Positions 23,358 to 33,717 are shown, numbered from the stretch's first letter. The stretch is 64,000 nucleotides of DNA from Lentisphaerae bacterium WC36 (GCA_020683205.1 CP085689.1:1240001-1304000); one strand, 5' to 3'. Notes: generated by a model not told the origin, from the letters alone. A program made the numbers and translations.

Positions 23358-24197
23358 ATGGAGAAGGACAGTAAAAATTTAAATCATGATGAACAATTGG
23401 TTTCTGCTGATAATAATGAAGCAAATTTTAATAAATTAAATATGATTCAGAAATTTTTAAAAGGTTTTTTTATGCCTTTTAAAACAATGTTCATGTTTAT
23501 GTTTAAACCACGTTATTGGCACTACTTTGCAATACCATTAACTATTAATATTGTCATCTATTTTGTTGTGTCTTTACTTTGTTATTTTTATGTTTTTCCT
23601 TTTATTGATAGTTTATTTAGCGAACCTAATCCTGATGCTTGGTATTACTTTGTATATCGAATTTGGAATTGGATTGCCGCAATTTTGACAGTGGTTATTT
23701 TTGGTTTTTCGATAGCATTTAGTTTTAGTATGCTATTTTTTATTGTAGCTGCTCCTTTTGCAGATATGTTAGCAGAAAAAATTGAATCTGATGTGTATGG
23801 CTTAGAGCCTCCAAAATATACTTTTTTAACTTATCTAAAATTGTTTGCAATTTCAATATATGATGGCTTGATTTTAAACTTAAAAATATTTTGTGCAACG
23901 GCAGTGTTATTTCCATTTTCATTTATTCCGGTGGTTGGTTTTGTGCCGATGTTTATTGCTTCATCATACTTTTACGGGGTTACTTTTTTAAGTTTTAGCT
24001 CAGAACATCATCAAGTTCGCCATAAAGAATTTTTGCAAAAAATGAAAGAAAATCGTTCTCTATGTTTAGGATTAGGGTTATGTTTATATTTAAGTAACTA
24101 TATTCCTCTACTGCCAATTATTGTTTATCCAGCAGGGGTTATTGCTGGAACGATTGTTTTTAATGAATATTTAAATCCTCAAAATAGCCAAAAATAA
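23358..24197 (+). CDS. EI24/CysZ-family membrane protein
   Basis: 279 residues. About 35 hydrophilic residues, then 'FLKGFFMPFKTMFMFMFKP' and four to five membrane helices. FSMLFFIVAAPFADMLAEKIE has the '...APFaD.LaekvE' signature of the EI24 (CysZ-like) family, some of which transport sulfate. Substrate here is unknown; sulfate would fit the upstream sulfatase but that is inference. 14 bases before the transglutaminase-like gene. Confidence 0.75.
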   Translation: MEKDSKNLNHDEQLVSADNNEANFNKLNMIQKFLKGFFMPFKTMFMFMFKPRYWHYFAIPLTINIVIYFVVSLLCYFYVFPFIDSLFSEPNPDAWYYFVYRIWNWIAAILTVVIFGFSIAFSFSMLFFIVAAPFADMLAEKIESDVYGLEPPKYTFLTYLKLFAISIYDGLILNLKIFCATAVLFPFSFIPVVGFVPMFIASSYFYGVTFLSFSSEHHQVRHKEFLQKMKENRSLCLGLGLCLYLSNYIPLLPIIVYPAGVIAGTIVFNEYLNPQNSQK

Positions 24198-24210
24198 GGA
24201 GTAATGACGT

Positions 24211-27200
24211 ATGAAATTAATTTTTAGAACTTGTTTTTTAACTCTACTTATATTGTTTTCTGTAGTAAATATGACAACCATTTATGCTCAAGAAGAGAGA
24301 AAAAAGAACGTAGTTGTTGATGTTGTTGACGTTCGCACATTTGAACCACGTATTAAAATTGATCGCCAAAAGGTAATTAAATCAGCACAAGATGCTACTA
24401 AAAATAAATACCCAAATGCTGATTATGTTTTATTAGATGATTATGAATACATTTATTATACGACAGAGGGAACTTCATATAATTCTGATGAAGTTTATGT
24501 AAAAATTTTGACAGAGAAAGGGCTTCGTCAAAATAAAATTTTGCAAATTGGATATTCTGCAAGTTATTCGGAGGTTGAAGTTAGTGCAATAAATGTAATA
24601 AAGCCCAACGGACAAGTAATTAATATTGATATTGCAAAAAATTCAAAAGATTCAATAAGTTCATCGCAGCTTAATGAAAATATTTTTGACCCTAATAGTC
24701 GAGTTTTGACAGTTAATATTCCTAATTTAGCAGTCGGTGATATTTTATACTATGTTTACAGTCGTAAAACTTTTAAAGCACGTGTTCCAAAAACTTGGTG
24801 TAATTATTTTGTGTTACAATCAATGAGTCCGTATTTAAATTATACGATTGAAATTGATGCTCCGCAGACAATGCCATTAAAGAAAATTTTTGTTAAAGAT
24901 GAAGTCAAAAATAGTATTTCATATTATAGTAAAAATGTTGGTTCGAGAATTATTTATAGTTGGCAGGCTAAAAATGTTCCACAAATTATTCCTGAAGATG
25001 GAATGCCTGAATATTATACGGTAGCTCAACGTTTACTGGTTTCAACAATATCAAGTTGGCAGGATATTTCGAAGTGGTATTGGAATTTGTGCAAAAAGCC
25101 ATTAGAAGATGTGACTGTTGAAATGAAAGATAAAGTTGATGAATTAATTAATAATTGTAACTCTAATAATGAAAAAATTTATAAAATTTTTCAGTTTGTA
25201 GCAAAAGATGTTCGCTATATGGGATTAACCATTGAGAAAGAAGCTCCAGGTTATGAACCACACAATGTTAGCGTTACATTTAATAACCGCTATGGTGTTT
25301 GTCGTGATAAAGCTGCATTGTTAGTCGCAATGTTACGAATTGCAAAAATTGAAGCATATCCAGTGTTATTTTATTCTGGTCCTAAAAAAGATATTGAAGT
25401 CCCAAATAATTTCTTTAATCATGCAATTGTTGGAGTTCGCGAGCCAGATGGTAAATTTTTATTAATGGATCCGACAGATGAAACTACGCGAGATTTAATG
25501 CCTGCTTATTTGAGTAATATGAGTTATTTAGCTGCGACGCCATATGGCGAGACATTACAAATATCGCCAACAATTGATGCTAAAAAGAATTTATTATCAA
25601 TTTCAACAAAAGGAAAATTAGAGTTATCAGGAATCTTCAAAGCACAAAGTGTGTTGACATTCAAAGGTATTAATGATGGATTATATAGAGGCGCATTTTC
25701 GCGCTGGAAAAAAGAAGAGGTTAAAGACTTTTTTGAGGGAAGATTAACAAAAATTTTTCCAAAATTGACATTGAATGAAGTGATTGTTGAGCCAAAAAAT
25801 ATTCGCGATATGAGTCACCCTTTAACTGTAACATTAAAATATGACGTAGAAAATTTTATTAGTAGTGAAAATAAGTTAGCAATGCTTAAAGCTCCTTGGT
25901 TGGGGCAGCAGTTTGGTGCAGTTAATTTTGTGCTAAGAAGTACAGGATTACAAAAACGTAAGTTTCCTTTAAAGATTTTTAGTAGTTGTGGAGTGGAAGA
26001 AAATTTTACAATTGATGCAAAAAATATTGGGAAAACATTAGTGATTCCAGAACAAAAAGATATTAATAGTAATTTTTTGGAATGGCATCAGAATATAAAC
26101 CGTAAAAATGGAAATTTAGTTGGAAAAGCTCAATTTTTAATTAAATCAATGGAAATATCGCCAAATGAATATTTGGGGTTAAAAAAAGTTATTAAGCAAA
26201 TTGATTTTGAGAAGCGTAAAACATTAATATTTGGCAGGGATGAACTGACATTCACTGAAATTGCCCAAAAATATCACAATGAAGATTGTGTTATTTTAGA
26301 TTTGCAAAAAGAGTATAATTTAGCAGAAAATAATAATTTTGTTGTTACAAAATTAAAACGACTAATTCTAAATTATGCTGGTAAAAAAAGTTATGGTGAA
26401 TTAAAAATCGAATTTAATCCTTCGCGTGAAAAAGTGGAATTAATTTCAGGAAGAGTTATTAGCGCTGAAGGTAAAGTGTTTAAAGTAAAACCAACCGAGT
26501 TAAATTTTATGGATTCAAGTATTGGTGGAGCTGCTCCGCGTTATCCTCAAAATAAAATTATGGTGGTATCATTTCCAAAAGTTGAAGTTGGTAGTGTCGT
26601 AGAATATGAAGTTAAGCGTACACTTTTAGGACATGATGTTGTTGCAATTATGCGTCCATTTAAAACAAATAATGTTATTTTAAAACAAAATTTTATAGTT
26701 AATAATAACGATGATGGAAAAGTTAATTATTCAAATGTTGCATTGCTTTTTAGTCAAGATAAAAAAACAGATCAACAGTTAAAATTATCGAGTTTAAATT
26801 TAGATGCAATTAAGAATGAAAGTTATTCTGCTCCAAATTGGGTATTGCCAACAACTTTATTAATTAGTAAAGGCGACTGGAGTAAGTATATTAACATTTT
26901 ACAAAGCCAAATTAAGAAAAAATTAGTTGGGACAAATCAATTGTTAAATGCCAAAATTTTAGAAATTTTAAAGCAGTGTCAAACAGATACTGTAGCAGAA
27001 AAAGTGCAAATTATAAATACTTTTATAGCAAAAAATATTAGATTAGCGGGCAATAGTTTTAATAATATGTCCTTAGAAAATATTTCACAGGTTGAGAAAA
27101 CTTTAATTGATGGTTATGGAAATAATCTTGATATTGCGATGCTTTATTACGCAATGTTAAATGCGGCAAAAATTGATTGCGAAATGATTTTGACAACTTC

Positions 27201-28095
27201 ATTGCCTAATGTCAAAGAAGTTATTGAACCAATCATAAATTATAATCAAATTGATTTTTTTGATAAAGTCTTGGTTGTTGTTAAAGATGGCGAGAATCAT
27301 TATTATTTAGGAGAAGGTAAAAGTCAAAACATTTATGCAAACATTGCGACAAATGAATTTTTTAATCACAAATTTGTGAAGCTTAACTTAAACTCTTCTA
27401 AAAAAGATGATGTTGCAAAATTTGAAATATTAACTACAAAACAACAAGATAAATATGAAAGTTTCCAAGAGTATGAATATGAATTATTTGTTGCAGAAAG
27501 TGGTGCGACAAATTATCGTTTTAAAAATATTATTCAAGGCGCCGCATATAATAATTATAAAAAATTTATCAAAGAGTTAACAAATGAAGAAAAAGATCGT
27601 TATTTCCAAAAATTGATTGCAAGTGTTAGTCAAAGTGCGAAACCATTAGAACCGTTGTTTTATGATGTTGATAATTACCCAGCCGTATTTAAAGCAACAT
27701 TAGCAATTAATGATTATACGGTTAAAGACAAAGATTTTTTATATTTATCTTTACCTACTGAAAAGTTAAAAAATATTTTTAGACTAAATACTAAAAAACG
27801 TGAAACACCTTTTTACTACTCAGAACGTAATCAATTTACAATTTCATATTCTGTAAGTTTTCCAAATAATGTAAATATTAAAATAAAACCGCAAGCATTT
27901 AATTGGCAAGGACCTAAAAATATTGGAAAAATAGTTTGTTCAGTACAACAAAAAAGCAATAACGAAATTTTAATTTGTTATGACGTTGATCTAAAACCAG
28001 CATTATTGAGCGCCACAGATTATCAACAAATTGTTAAGATTCAAGAAAAATTAAATGCTTTAAGCACTCGTTTTATTTTAGGAAAAATTAAATAA
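24211..28095 (+). CDS. Giant exported protein with two DUF3857-transglutaminase modules
   Basis: 1294 residues, signal peptide 1-26 (ends IYAQ). Module 1: DUF3857 (~60-250), then a transglutaminase-like core with C364 (YGVCRDKA), H404 (FFNHAIVGV) and D420 (LMDPTDE), a full Cys-His-Asp triad. Module 2: a second DUF3857-like part (~700-830; KKSYGELKIEFNPS..., VVSFPKVEVGSVVEYEVKR) and a second transglutaminase-like part (~925-1060) in which the Cys position reads GYGNNLDIA, with N971 in place of Cys, so it is probably inactive. The C-terminal ~230 residues are beta-rich. Periplasmic; crosslinking, peptidase or binding role unknown. The next gene starts one base after the stop. Confidence 0.86.
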   Translation: MKLIFRTCFLTLLILFSVVNMTTIYAQEERKKNVVVDVVDVRTFEPRIKIDRQKVIKSAQDATKNKYPNADYVLLDDYEYIYYTTEGTSYNSDEVYVKILTEKGLRQNKILQIGYSASYSEVEVSAINVIKPNGQVINIDIAKNSKDSISSSQLNENIFDPNSRVLTVNIPNLAVGDILYYVYSRKTFKARVPKTWCNYFVLQSMSPYLNYTIEIDAPQTMPLKKIFVKDEVKNSISYYSKNVGSRIIYSWQAKNVPQIIPEDGMPEYYTVAQRLLVSTISSWQDISKWYWNLCKKPLEDVTVEMKDKVDELINNCNSNNEKIYKIFQFVAKDVRYMGLTIEKEAPGYEPHNVSVTFNNRYGVCRDKAALLVAMLRIAKIEAYPVLFYSGPKKDIEVPNNFFNHAIVGVREPDGKFLLMDPTDETTRDLMPAYLSNMSYLAATPYGETLQISPTIDAKKNLLSISTKGKLELSGIFKAQSVLTFKGINDGLYRGAFSRWKKEEVKDFFEGRLTKIFPKLTLNEVIVEPKNIRDMSHPLTVTLKYDVENFISSENKLAMLKAPWLGQQFGAVNFVLRSTGLQKRKFPLKIFSSCGVEENFTIDAKNIGKTLVIPEQKDINSNFLEWHQNINRKNGNLVGKAQFLIKSMEISPNEYLGLKKVIKQIDFEKRKTLIFGRDELTFTEIAQKYHNEDCVILDLQKEYNLAENNNFVVTKLKRLILNYAGKKSYGELKIEFNPSREKVELISGRVISAEGKVFKVKPTELNFMDSSIGGAAPRYPQNKIMVVSFPKVEVGSVVEYEVKRTLLGHDVVAIMRPFKTNNVILKQNFIVNNNDDGKVNYSNVALLFSQDKKTDQQLKLSSLNLDAIKNESYSAPNWVLPTTLLISKGDWSKYINILQSQIKKKLVGTNQLLNAKILEILKQCQTDTVAEKVQIINTFIAKNIRLAGNSFNNMSLENISQVEKTLIDGYGNNLDIAMLYYAMLNAAKIDCEMILTTSLPNVKEVIEPIINYNQIDFFDKVLVVVKDGENHYYLGEGKSQNIYANIATNEFFNHKFVKLNLNSSKKDDVAKFEILTTKQQDKYESFQEYEYELFVAESGATNYRFKNIIQGAAYNNYKKFIKELTNEEKDRYFQKLIASVSQSAKPLEPLFYDVDNYPAVFKATLAINDYTVKDKDFLYLSLPTEKLKNIFRLNTKKRETPFYYSERNQFTISYSVSFPNNVNIKIKPQAFNWQGPKNIGKIVCSVQQKSNNEILICYDVDLKPALLSATDYQQIVKIQEKLNALSTRFILGKIK

Positions 28096-28096
28096 G

Positions 28097-30502
28097 ATGA
28101 ACATCGCAAAGGGAGAAAAATGGCAATTAAATATTAATAATTTTGGAGAAATCCAGCAATTACTATATTCAGAAAGTTATCATGATAAAGATGCTGTGGA
28201 ACAAGTTAATTCAGTACCTTTTCATTGTGATGATAGTTCAGTAAGTGAATTTTGTGGTCCAGCGTTATATGTCGATAATCAACGAGTTATCTTGAACTTG
28301 AAAGAAGATGCTGATGAGTTACACTTTGTTGGCGTTAACGATGATGTAAGTTATCGAATCAAAGTTGAAGAAATTAACGGTAGATTAAAAATATTTGTTC
28401 ATATTGGTAATTTTCAAAATATTCCACTTCAGCCTGAATCTATAAAATTGCGTTTAGGTATTGACTGCTATATGGATAAATTTCCAGAGTGGAATCATAA
28501 ATTCTTCCCAACTTTTTTACGGTGTGAAAAAAGCCATTTTAATGGTTATTTTATGACGCCAAGTGGAAAAGTTTTAACTATTTCTTCTCCAAATGAATTA
28601 GCTGCCTGGGAATTATGTTACAATAAATCAGGCACAGATAATGATGGAAATCAATTTAACGGGCACCGTATCTACACTGTCGATTTAGTGTTATTAGCAA
28701 ATAACGTTATTTTACCTGAACGTCATGCCCAAAATTTAAAACAAATCAAAGCCAACAGTTTTCGTAATTGGGAATTTATTTTTGAACCGACTGATTGTAT
28801 TGATGATAGTTTAGTTGATATATTTGCTACAAATTGTGACGCTCCAATTTTTAATATTGAGCGTCCGACGATTTTAAATACTGATAATAATTTTAATTTT
28901 TCAATAACTTCTCTTAATAACTTAGCTGCTGTTACTGTTTTATGTAATGAACAAAAAGAACTTCTTGAACCGATTGAAGTTGTTAATAGTTGTTATAACT
29001 ATCAATTTTCATCTTTTGCGGGAGTAGGGGAGTATATTGTAATTGCAACCGATAAAAACGGCAAAAAAAGTGAAGCGCGATTCTATAAGTTGCAAGATTT
29101 TGCTTGGTATTTAGAATATGCCGCAAAGAATGCAGTGAGAGCTTCACAACGTGCAACAAGTCATTGTGAAGCGTATTATGGACTTTTTTCTTTAATTAAT
29201 TCTGTTAAAAATTTTGATAAAAGAAATAAAGGAAAGGCTTTTGCTAATTATACACAAAGGCGGATAAATGAAATTTTAAACGAAGTTTTTGATTTTGAAA
29301 AAATGAAGCCTAAATTTGGAGAAGAGCGTATTCAAAATATTTCAACTTTAATTTCGATTTTAGTTGCAGCGTATAAAGCATTTGAAGACCCCAAATTTTT
29401 TGAACAGGCTACTTCTTTGGTGAAATTTTTTATTGAAAATTATTTTAAAGAAGATGGTGGGTTTTATTCTCCAAATGGTATTGATTATAGCTGCGTGATT
29501 TATCCTGCTAAAAGCTTAATGGAGTATTTAGAGGCGTTTAGTTTACCTTGCTTTCTTGATAATTGTGCATTTAATCATGAAGAGTTACGCCATAAGTTGA
29601 ACAGTGTTATTACTAAAAATATTAATCACATTGCTAACAAATCTGGAGATTTGCAAACTGAAGGTGAAACCACTTTTAACGATGGTACTGTTTCGTGTGC
29701 AGCATTGCAGATTGCTATGTATGCTTTATTGACTAGAAATGGCAATGAGTCATTAATTGATTATGTTGTCAGCGCCAAACAATTATTGAAAAGCCATGAT
29801 GCTTTAACTCAAAAATTCGTTCCCGATGCTCGAATGCGTAGTTGTACTTTGCGTTTTTGGGATGCTCAGTATGATGTGTTAATTAACCATAATATGATTA
29901 GCTCTCCACATGGTTGGAGTGCGTGGCGTAGTTATGGGACGTATTATTTATATTTATTAACAGGTCGTCGTGAATATTTAATTGAAACTTTAAACTCTCT
30001 AGGCGCGATGTGTCAATTAATTGACCAATATGGCGTTCTTAATTGGGCTTTTGTAGTTGATCCAAATATCTACACAGAGCAAATTTGTAAAGATATTTTT
30101 GTTGCTTATAAATGTAATCAAAAAAAATCAGGACATTATCACACACATAAATACCCCAAAGCAATTAAGAAATATCATATTTCAGAAGAGTATTTACCAA
30201 TGGTAGGAACTTGGTTTGAAGGCAATAGCAATGATAATAATGTTCATGAAGTTTTTAAGGCTATGGATGAAATTATTTTAAGCAATGCCTTTGTAATTGT
30301 TAATAGTGACAATATTACTGAAGTGTTTAATTGTAATAATATTAGCATTAACGGCTTAAATAAAATTAGTTTCTCTAGTAAATTAATTAAAAAAGTACAT
30401 TTTAATTTAGCAATTAATAGTAGTTTTATTATTGATTTTGAAGATGGTGAAGCTGAAATCCATTTAGCTGCAGGTCGTCACTGGATGCCTATTCCGCGGT
30501 AA
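28097..30502 (+). CDS. Large alpha/alpha-barrel glycosidase-like protein, function unknown
   Basis: 801 residues, no signal peptide. N-terminal ~330 residues are beta-sandwich-like (EKWQLNINNFGEIQQLLY...; LRLGIDCYMDKFPEWNHKFFPTFLRCE). The C-terminal half is helical-hairpin rich (KNAVRASQRATSHCEAYYG; YFKEDGGFYSPNGIDYSC; SSPHGWSAWRSYGTYYLYLLTG), in the style of (alpha/alpha)6-barrel carbohydrate enzymes in PVC genomes. No catalytic signature I can name. One base separates it from the transglutaminase gene, so the two are co-translated. Its 3' end overlaps the convergent methyltransferase by 14 bases. Confidence 0.65.
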   Translation: MNIAKGEKWQLNINNFGEIQQLLYSESYHDKDAVEQVNSVPFHCDDSSVSEFCGPALYVDNQRVILNLKEDADELHFVGVNDDVSYRIKVEEINGRLKIFVHIGNFQNIPLQPESIKLRLGIDCYMDKFPEWNHKFFPTFLRCEKSHFNGYFMTPSGKVLTISSPNELAAWELCYNKSGTDNDGNQFNGHRIYTVDLVLLANNVILPERHAQNLKQIKANSFRNWEFIFEPTDCIDDSLVDIFATNCDAPIFNIERPTILNTDNNFNFSITSLNNLAAVTVLCNEQKELLEPIEVVNSCYNYQFSSFAGVGEYIVIATDKNGKKSEARFYKLQDFAWYLEYAAKNAVRASQRATSHCEAYYGLFSLINSVKNFDKRNKGKAFANYTQRRINEILNEVFDFEKMKPKFGEERIQNISTLISILVAAYKAFEDPKFFEQATSLVKFFIENYFKEDGGFYSPNGIDYSCVIYPAKSLMEYLEAFSLPCFLDNCAFNHEELRHKLNSVITKNINHIANKSGDLQTEGETTFNDGTVSCAALQIAMYALLTRNGNESLIDYVVSAKQLLKSHDALTQKFVPDARMRSCTLRFWDAQYDVLINHNMISSPHGWSAWRSYGTYYLYLLTGRREYLIETLNSLGAMCQLIDQYGVLNWAFVVDPNIYTEQICKDIFVAYKCNQKKSGHYHTHKYPKAIKKYHISEEYLPMVGTWFEGNSNDNNVHEVFKAMDEIILSNAFVIVNSDNITEVFNCNNISINGLNKISFSSKLIKKVHFNLAINSSFIIDFEDGEAEIHLAAGRHWMPIPR

Positions 30503-31202
30503 AAAAGATAACATCATCATTCAAAAAATCTACTTTTATATGTTGATAAAATGAGTGATTAAATTTTAATAGATTTTTGGCAATGTATTGCATTGTGTCC
30601 TCTGAGTAAAAACATATGTGAGTTAAATCTCGGATGTAATGCCAATTTGCAAATATCTCTTTATTATCGTAAGCATCTTTTTTTACTAATTTAGTCATTA
30701 TTGCCAAAAAATGAGCATCGCCATCATTTTTCAAGCAATCCCATAAATTAGTTAGCTGTATGGCTGGGTCATTAAGATGTTCAACAACTTCAGTTGCTGT
30801 AATAAAATCATAGCAATGTTCCCTTAATAATTGTGCATTTGGGTAATAAAATTTATCGTACATAGCCATATCACAACCACTACGCTCTAGAGTTAATGCT
30901 AAAGCTGGAGCAAAACCACAACCAAAATCGAGACCATAAGGTTTATCTGCTGAATCAAAAAAATCTGAATTTTGTAATTTGTTAATTACCGGTAAAGCTA
31001 AGCGGTTGAGGAAATTGATATAGTTTTGGTCATTAACATCATTATCATGTAAATCATATTCGTTTTTTTCTTCAACTTCATTTAATTGAAATTTTTTATC
31101 AACAAAAATTAATTTACAATTATTACACAATGTAAATTCACGAATTTTATTTTCATAAAAATATTCAGTTTCATTTGATTTACATAATGGGCAGTTTGAC
31201 AT
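30489..31202 (-). CDS. SAM-dependent methyltransferase with N-terminal zinc ribbon
   Basis: 237 residues. CPLC (4-7) and CNNC give a four-Cys zinc-ribbon-like head. Then a class I methyltransferase: GLDFGCGFAPALAL as motif I, MAMYDKFYYPN as motif II and FITATEVVEHLNDP as motif IV. Related to 'methyltransferase type 11/12' proteins of glycan or small-molecule modification; substrate unknown. Convergent with the 801-aa gene, stop codons overlapping. Confidence 0.82.
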   Translation of the reverse strand: MSNCPLCKSNETEYFYENKIREFTLCNNCKLIFVDKKFQLNEVEEKNEYDLHDNDVNDQNYINFLNRLALPVINKLQNSDFFDSADKPYGLDFGCGFAPALALTLERSGCDMAMYDKFYYPNAQLLREHCYDFITATEVVEHLNDPAIQLTNLWDCLKNDGDAHFLAIMTKLVKKDAYDNKEIFANWHYIRDLTHICFYSEDTMQYIAKNLLKFNHSFYQHIKVDFLNDDVIFFTAE

Positions 31203-31419
31203 TGAGGATTCCTTTAGTTTTTTATAAATGATCTATAGTGTAATTATAGTTTAGATTGAATATTTTTCAATAAAACTCTATTCGTTTAAAGAATTTTATT
31301 GAAAAATTCACAATTAACTTTATATTTGGTAGATGTTTAAATGTAAAATGATGAAAGACTCTTCTATAAAAAGAAAGAGTATTTGATAGTTATTTAATAT
31401 TAATTAGGAATATATACGA

Positions 31420-31722
31420 GTGAATTTTAGTTATTTTGAAATTATAATGTTAATTTGTTTTGGTTTTAGTTGGCCATTTGCATTAATGAAAACGTTGCGC
31501 ACTAAACGTGTTGAAGGCAAAAGTTTTTTGTTTATGTATTTAGTTGCCATTGGGTATGTAGCAGGGATTAGTCATAAATTTTCTAACGACAAAGATTTTG
31601 TAATATTTTTGTATATGATAAATTTAATTTTAGTTTGTAGTGATATTATTGCTTCGCACTATTATAGTAGTAAAAACAAGAAAAGACAATTAGAGGTAAA
31701 TGTTCAAATTAATGAACAATAA
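31420..31722 (+). CDS. PQ-loop-type small membrane protein
   Basis: 100 residues, GTG start. Three membrane helices. CFGFSWPFALMKTLRTKRVEGKS matches the 'P(Q)..k....kst.g.S' repeat of SWEET/PQ-loop proteins, with WP in place of PQ. The half-size suggests a dimeric semiSWEET-like carrier or scaffold. Five bases before the cvfB start, so probably co-transcribed. Confidence 0.7.
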   Translation: MNFSYFEIIMLICFGFSWPFALMKTLRTKRVEGKSFLFMYLVAIGYVAGISHKFSNDKDFVIFLYMINLILVCSDIIASHYYSSKNKKRQLEVNVQINEQ

Positions 31723-31727
31723 TAGAT

Positions 31728-32567
31728 ATGATTGAAATAGGAAAATATAATAAGTTAGAAGTTGCACGAATCGTTAGTTTTGGTCTTTACTTAACTGATG
31801 GCGAAGAAGATGTATTGCTACCAGAAAAATATGCACCTAAAATTGCTAAAGTTGGTGATATGGTCGATGTTTTTGTTTATACAGATTCTGAAGATAGAAT
31901 AATTGCTACAACTGAAACTCCATTCGCAATGGTAGGTGAAATTGCTAAACTGCGAGTAGTCGATGTTAATAGAGTAGGGGCGTTTATGGATTGGGGGCTG
32001 CCAAAAGATCTGTTTGTGCCGTTTAAGCAACAACGCGAGCGCATGGAAGTTGGTGAAGATTATGTTGTTAAATTATTATTTGATGAACGTAGTAATAGAG
32101 TTATGGCAACAAATAAATTCAGTAATCAATTAATTGCGCAGTGTGCCAGCGATTTTAAAATTGGAGATAAAGTAGAAATTCAACCTTTGTATAAAATTAA
32201 TGCTGGATATATAGTTTCAATTGATAAAATTTTTTCAGGGATGTTATACAATAGTGATATATTTTGTGATATAGCTTTAGGTGAAAAAATGGTTGGTTAT
32301 ATAACGAAATTACGTGAAGATAAAAAAGTTGATGTTGCATTAAGAAAAGCTGGGCTTGAAGGTGCTGAAGATTTAAAACCAATTATCGTTGAAAAATTAA
32401 AAGAAGCTAAAAATAATTTTATTGCTCTTAACACAAAAAGTAGCCCTGAGGACATCAAAAAGTATTTCAAAATGAGTAAGAAAGTTTTTAAAAAAGTTGT
32501 TGGAATGCTTTATAAAGAGAAAATTATTGAAGTTAATGAAAAAGGTATTAAATTAATAACTAAATAA
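31728..32567 (+). CDS. cvfB: CvfB/YitL-type S1 RNA-binding protein
   Basis: 279 residues. N-terminal tandem S1-like OB folds (IGKYNKLEVARIVSFGLYLTDGEEDVLLP; VGEIAKLRVVDVNRVGAFMDWGLPKDLFVP), a third S1-like part, and a C-terminal winged helix (PEDIKKYFKMSKKVFKKVVGMLYKEKII). This is the full CvfB layout. RNA-binding regulator in the cytoplasm; targets unknown here. Confidence 0.9.
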   Translation: MIEIGKYNKLEVARIVSFGLYLTDGEEDVLLPEKYAPKIAKVGDMVDVFVYTDSEDRIIATTETPFAMVGEIAKLRVVDVNRVGAFMDWGLPKDLFVPFKQQRERMEVGEDYVVKLLFDERSNRVMATNKFSNQLIAQCASDFKIGDKVEIQPLYKINAGYIVSIDKIFSGMLYNSDIFCDIALGEKMVGYITKLREDKKVDVALRKAGLEGAEDLKPIIVEKLKEAKNNFIALNTKSSPEDIKKYFKMSKKVFKKVVGMLYKEKIIEVNEKGIKLITK

Positions 32568-32638
32568 CATATAAACTGTTAGTTAAGAGCTGTTATTAAT
32601 ATTGCCAATAATAAAATAAAATATTGATGGGATAAATT

Positions 32639-33658
32639 ATGATTATTGTATTAAAACATAATGTTACAGATAATGAAATTAAAATGGTAACCGAAAAAAT
32701 TACAGAGTTCGGTTATGAGCCAAGAGTTATTCAAGGTGTTGAAAACACTGTTATTGGGGCTGTTGGTGACGAAGAAATGCATCAGACTCTTGAAGTATTA
32801 AATAATTTTGATTGCGTTCAAAAAGTATTAGCAATCCAAAAGAAATATAAGTTAGTTTCACGCGAATTCCATAAAGATGATAGTGTGATTTCATTTGGGA
32901 ACCAAGATAAAGTTGGTGGTGGTAATTTTACTACAATCGGTGGACCATGTGCAGTTGAGTCATTAGAGCAAATGCAACAAGTTGCTAAAGATTTAAAAGC
33001 AGTTGGGATCAATACATTACGTGGGGGAGCGTTTAAACCACGTACTTCTCCTTATGATTTCCAGGGTCATGGCGAAAAAGGTTTGGAAATTCTTCAGCAA
33101 GTTAAGGAAGAGTTTGAGATGAGCGTGGTCACAGAAGTTGTTGCAGTGTCACATATTGAAAAAATTACCGAAGTTGCTGATTGCTTACAAATTGGTGCTC
33201 GTAATAGCCAAAATTTCCACCTTTTAGCTGCGGTTGCAGAAGCTGGAAAACCTGTTATGTTAAAGCGAGGAATGTCGTCTACTGTTTCAGAATGGTTGTC
33301 TGCCGCTGAATATTTAATGGTGCATGGTTGCAGTGACGTTATTTTGTGCGAGCGTGGTATTAGGACATTTGAAACAAGTACGCGAAATACATTAGATATT
33401 GGAGCAATTGCAGTGGCAAAAAAAGAAAGTCATCTACCTGTGGTTGTTGATCCAAGTCATGCCGCTGGAAGACTCGATTTAGTGTTACCATTAGCAAAAG
33501 CTGCAGTTGCTGCTGGAGCAGATGGTTTAATTGTCGAAGCACATCCAACTCCTATGACTGCGTGTAGTGATGCAGCTCAGCAAATTCCTTCTGCTGAATT
33601 TGGTAAATTTTTAGAGCAAATTCAACCATTTATTGATTTAGTTCGAAAAAATAGTTAA
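32639..33658 (+). CDS. aroF: 3-deoxy-7-phosphoheptulonate synthase (DAHP synthase)
   Basis: 339 residues. Condenses phosphoenolpyruvate and erythrose 4-phosphate, first step of the shikimate pathway. N-terminal ferredoxin-like regulatory domain (1-~70), then a TIM barrel with GGPCAVES (101-108), LRGGAFKPRTSPY (127-139), and later IGARNSQNF, VMLKRGMSST, CERGIRTFE and VDPSHAAGR. This is the Thermotoga/Bacillus-type (class I beta) enzyme. Cytoplasmic. Own terminator downstream (33688-33717). Confidence 0.95.
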   Translation: MIIVLKHNVTDNEIKMVTEKITEFGYEPRVIQGVENTVIGAVGDEEMHQTLEVLNNFDCVQKVLAIQKKYKLVSREFHKDDSVISFGNQDKVGGGNFTTIGGPCAVESLEQMQQVAKDLKAVGINTLRGGAFKPRTSPYDFQGHGEKGLEILQQVKEEFEMSVVTEVVAVSHIEKITEVADCLQIGARNSQNFHLLAAVAEAGKPVMLKRGMSSTVSEWLSAAEYLMVHGCSDVILCERGIRTFETSTRNTLDIGAIAVAKKESHLPVVVDPSHAAGRLDLVLPLAKAAVAAGADGLIVEAHPTPMTACSDAAQQIPSAEFGKFLEQIQPFIDLVRKNS

Positions 33659-33687
33659 ACTATATATTATAAATTTTTATGAAGATT

Positions 33688-33717
33688 GCGTCAGATATTA
33701 ACTTGGCGCTTTTTTTT
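33688..33717 (+). terminator. Terminator after DAHP synthase
   Basis: GCGTCA (33688-33693), loop, TGGCGC (33704-33709), eight T. One G-T pair. Confidence 0.75.
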
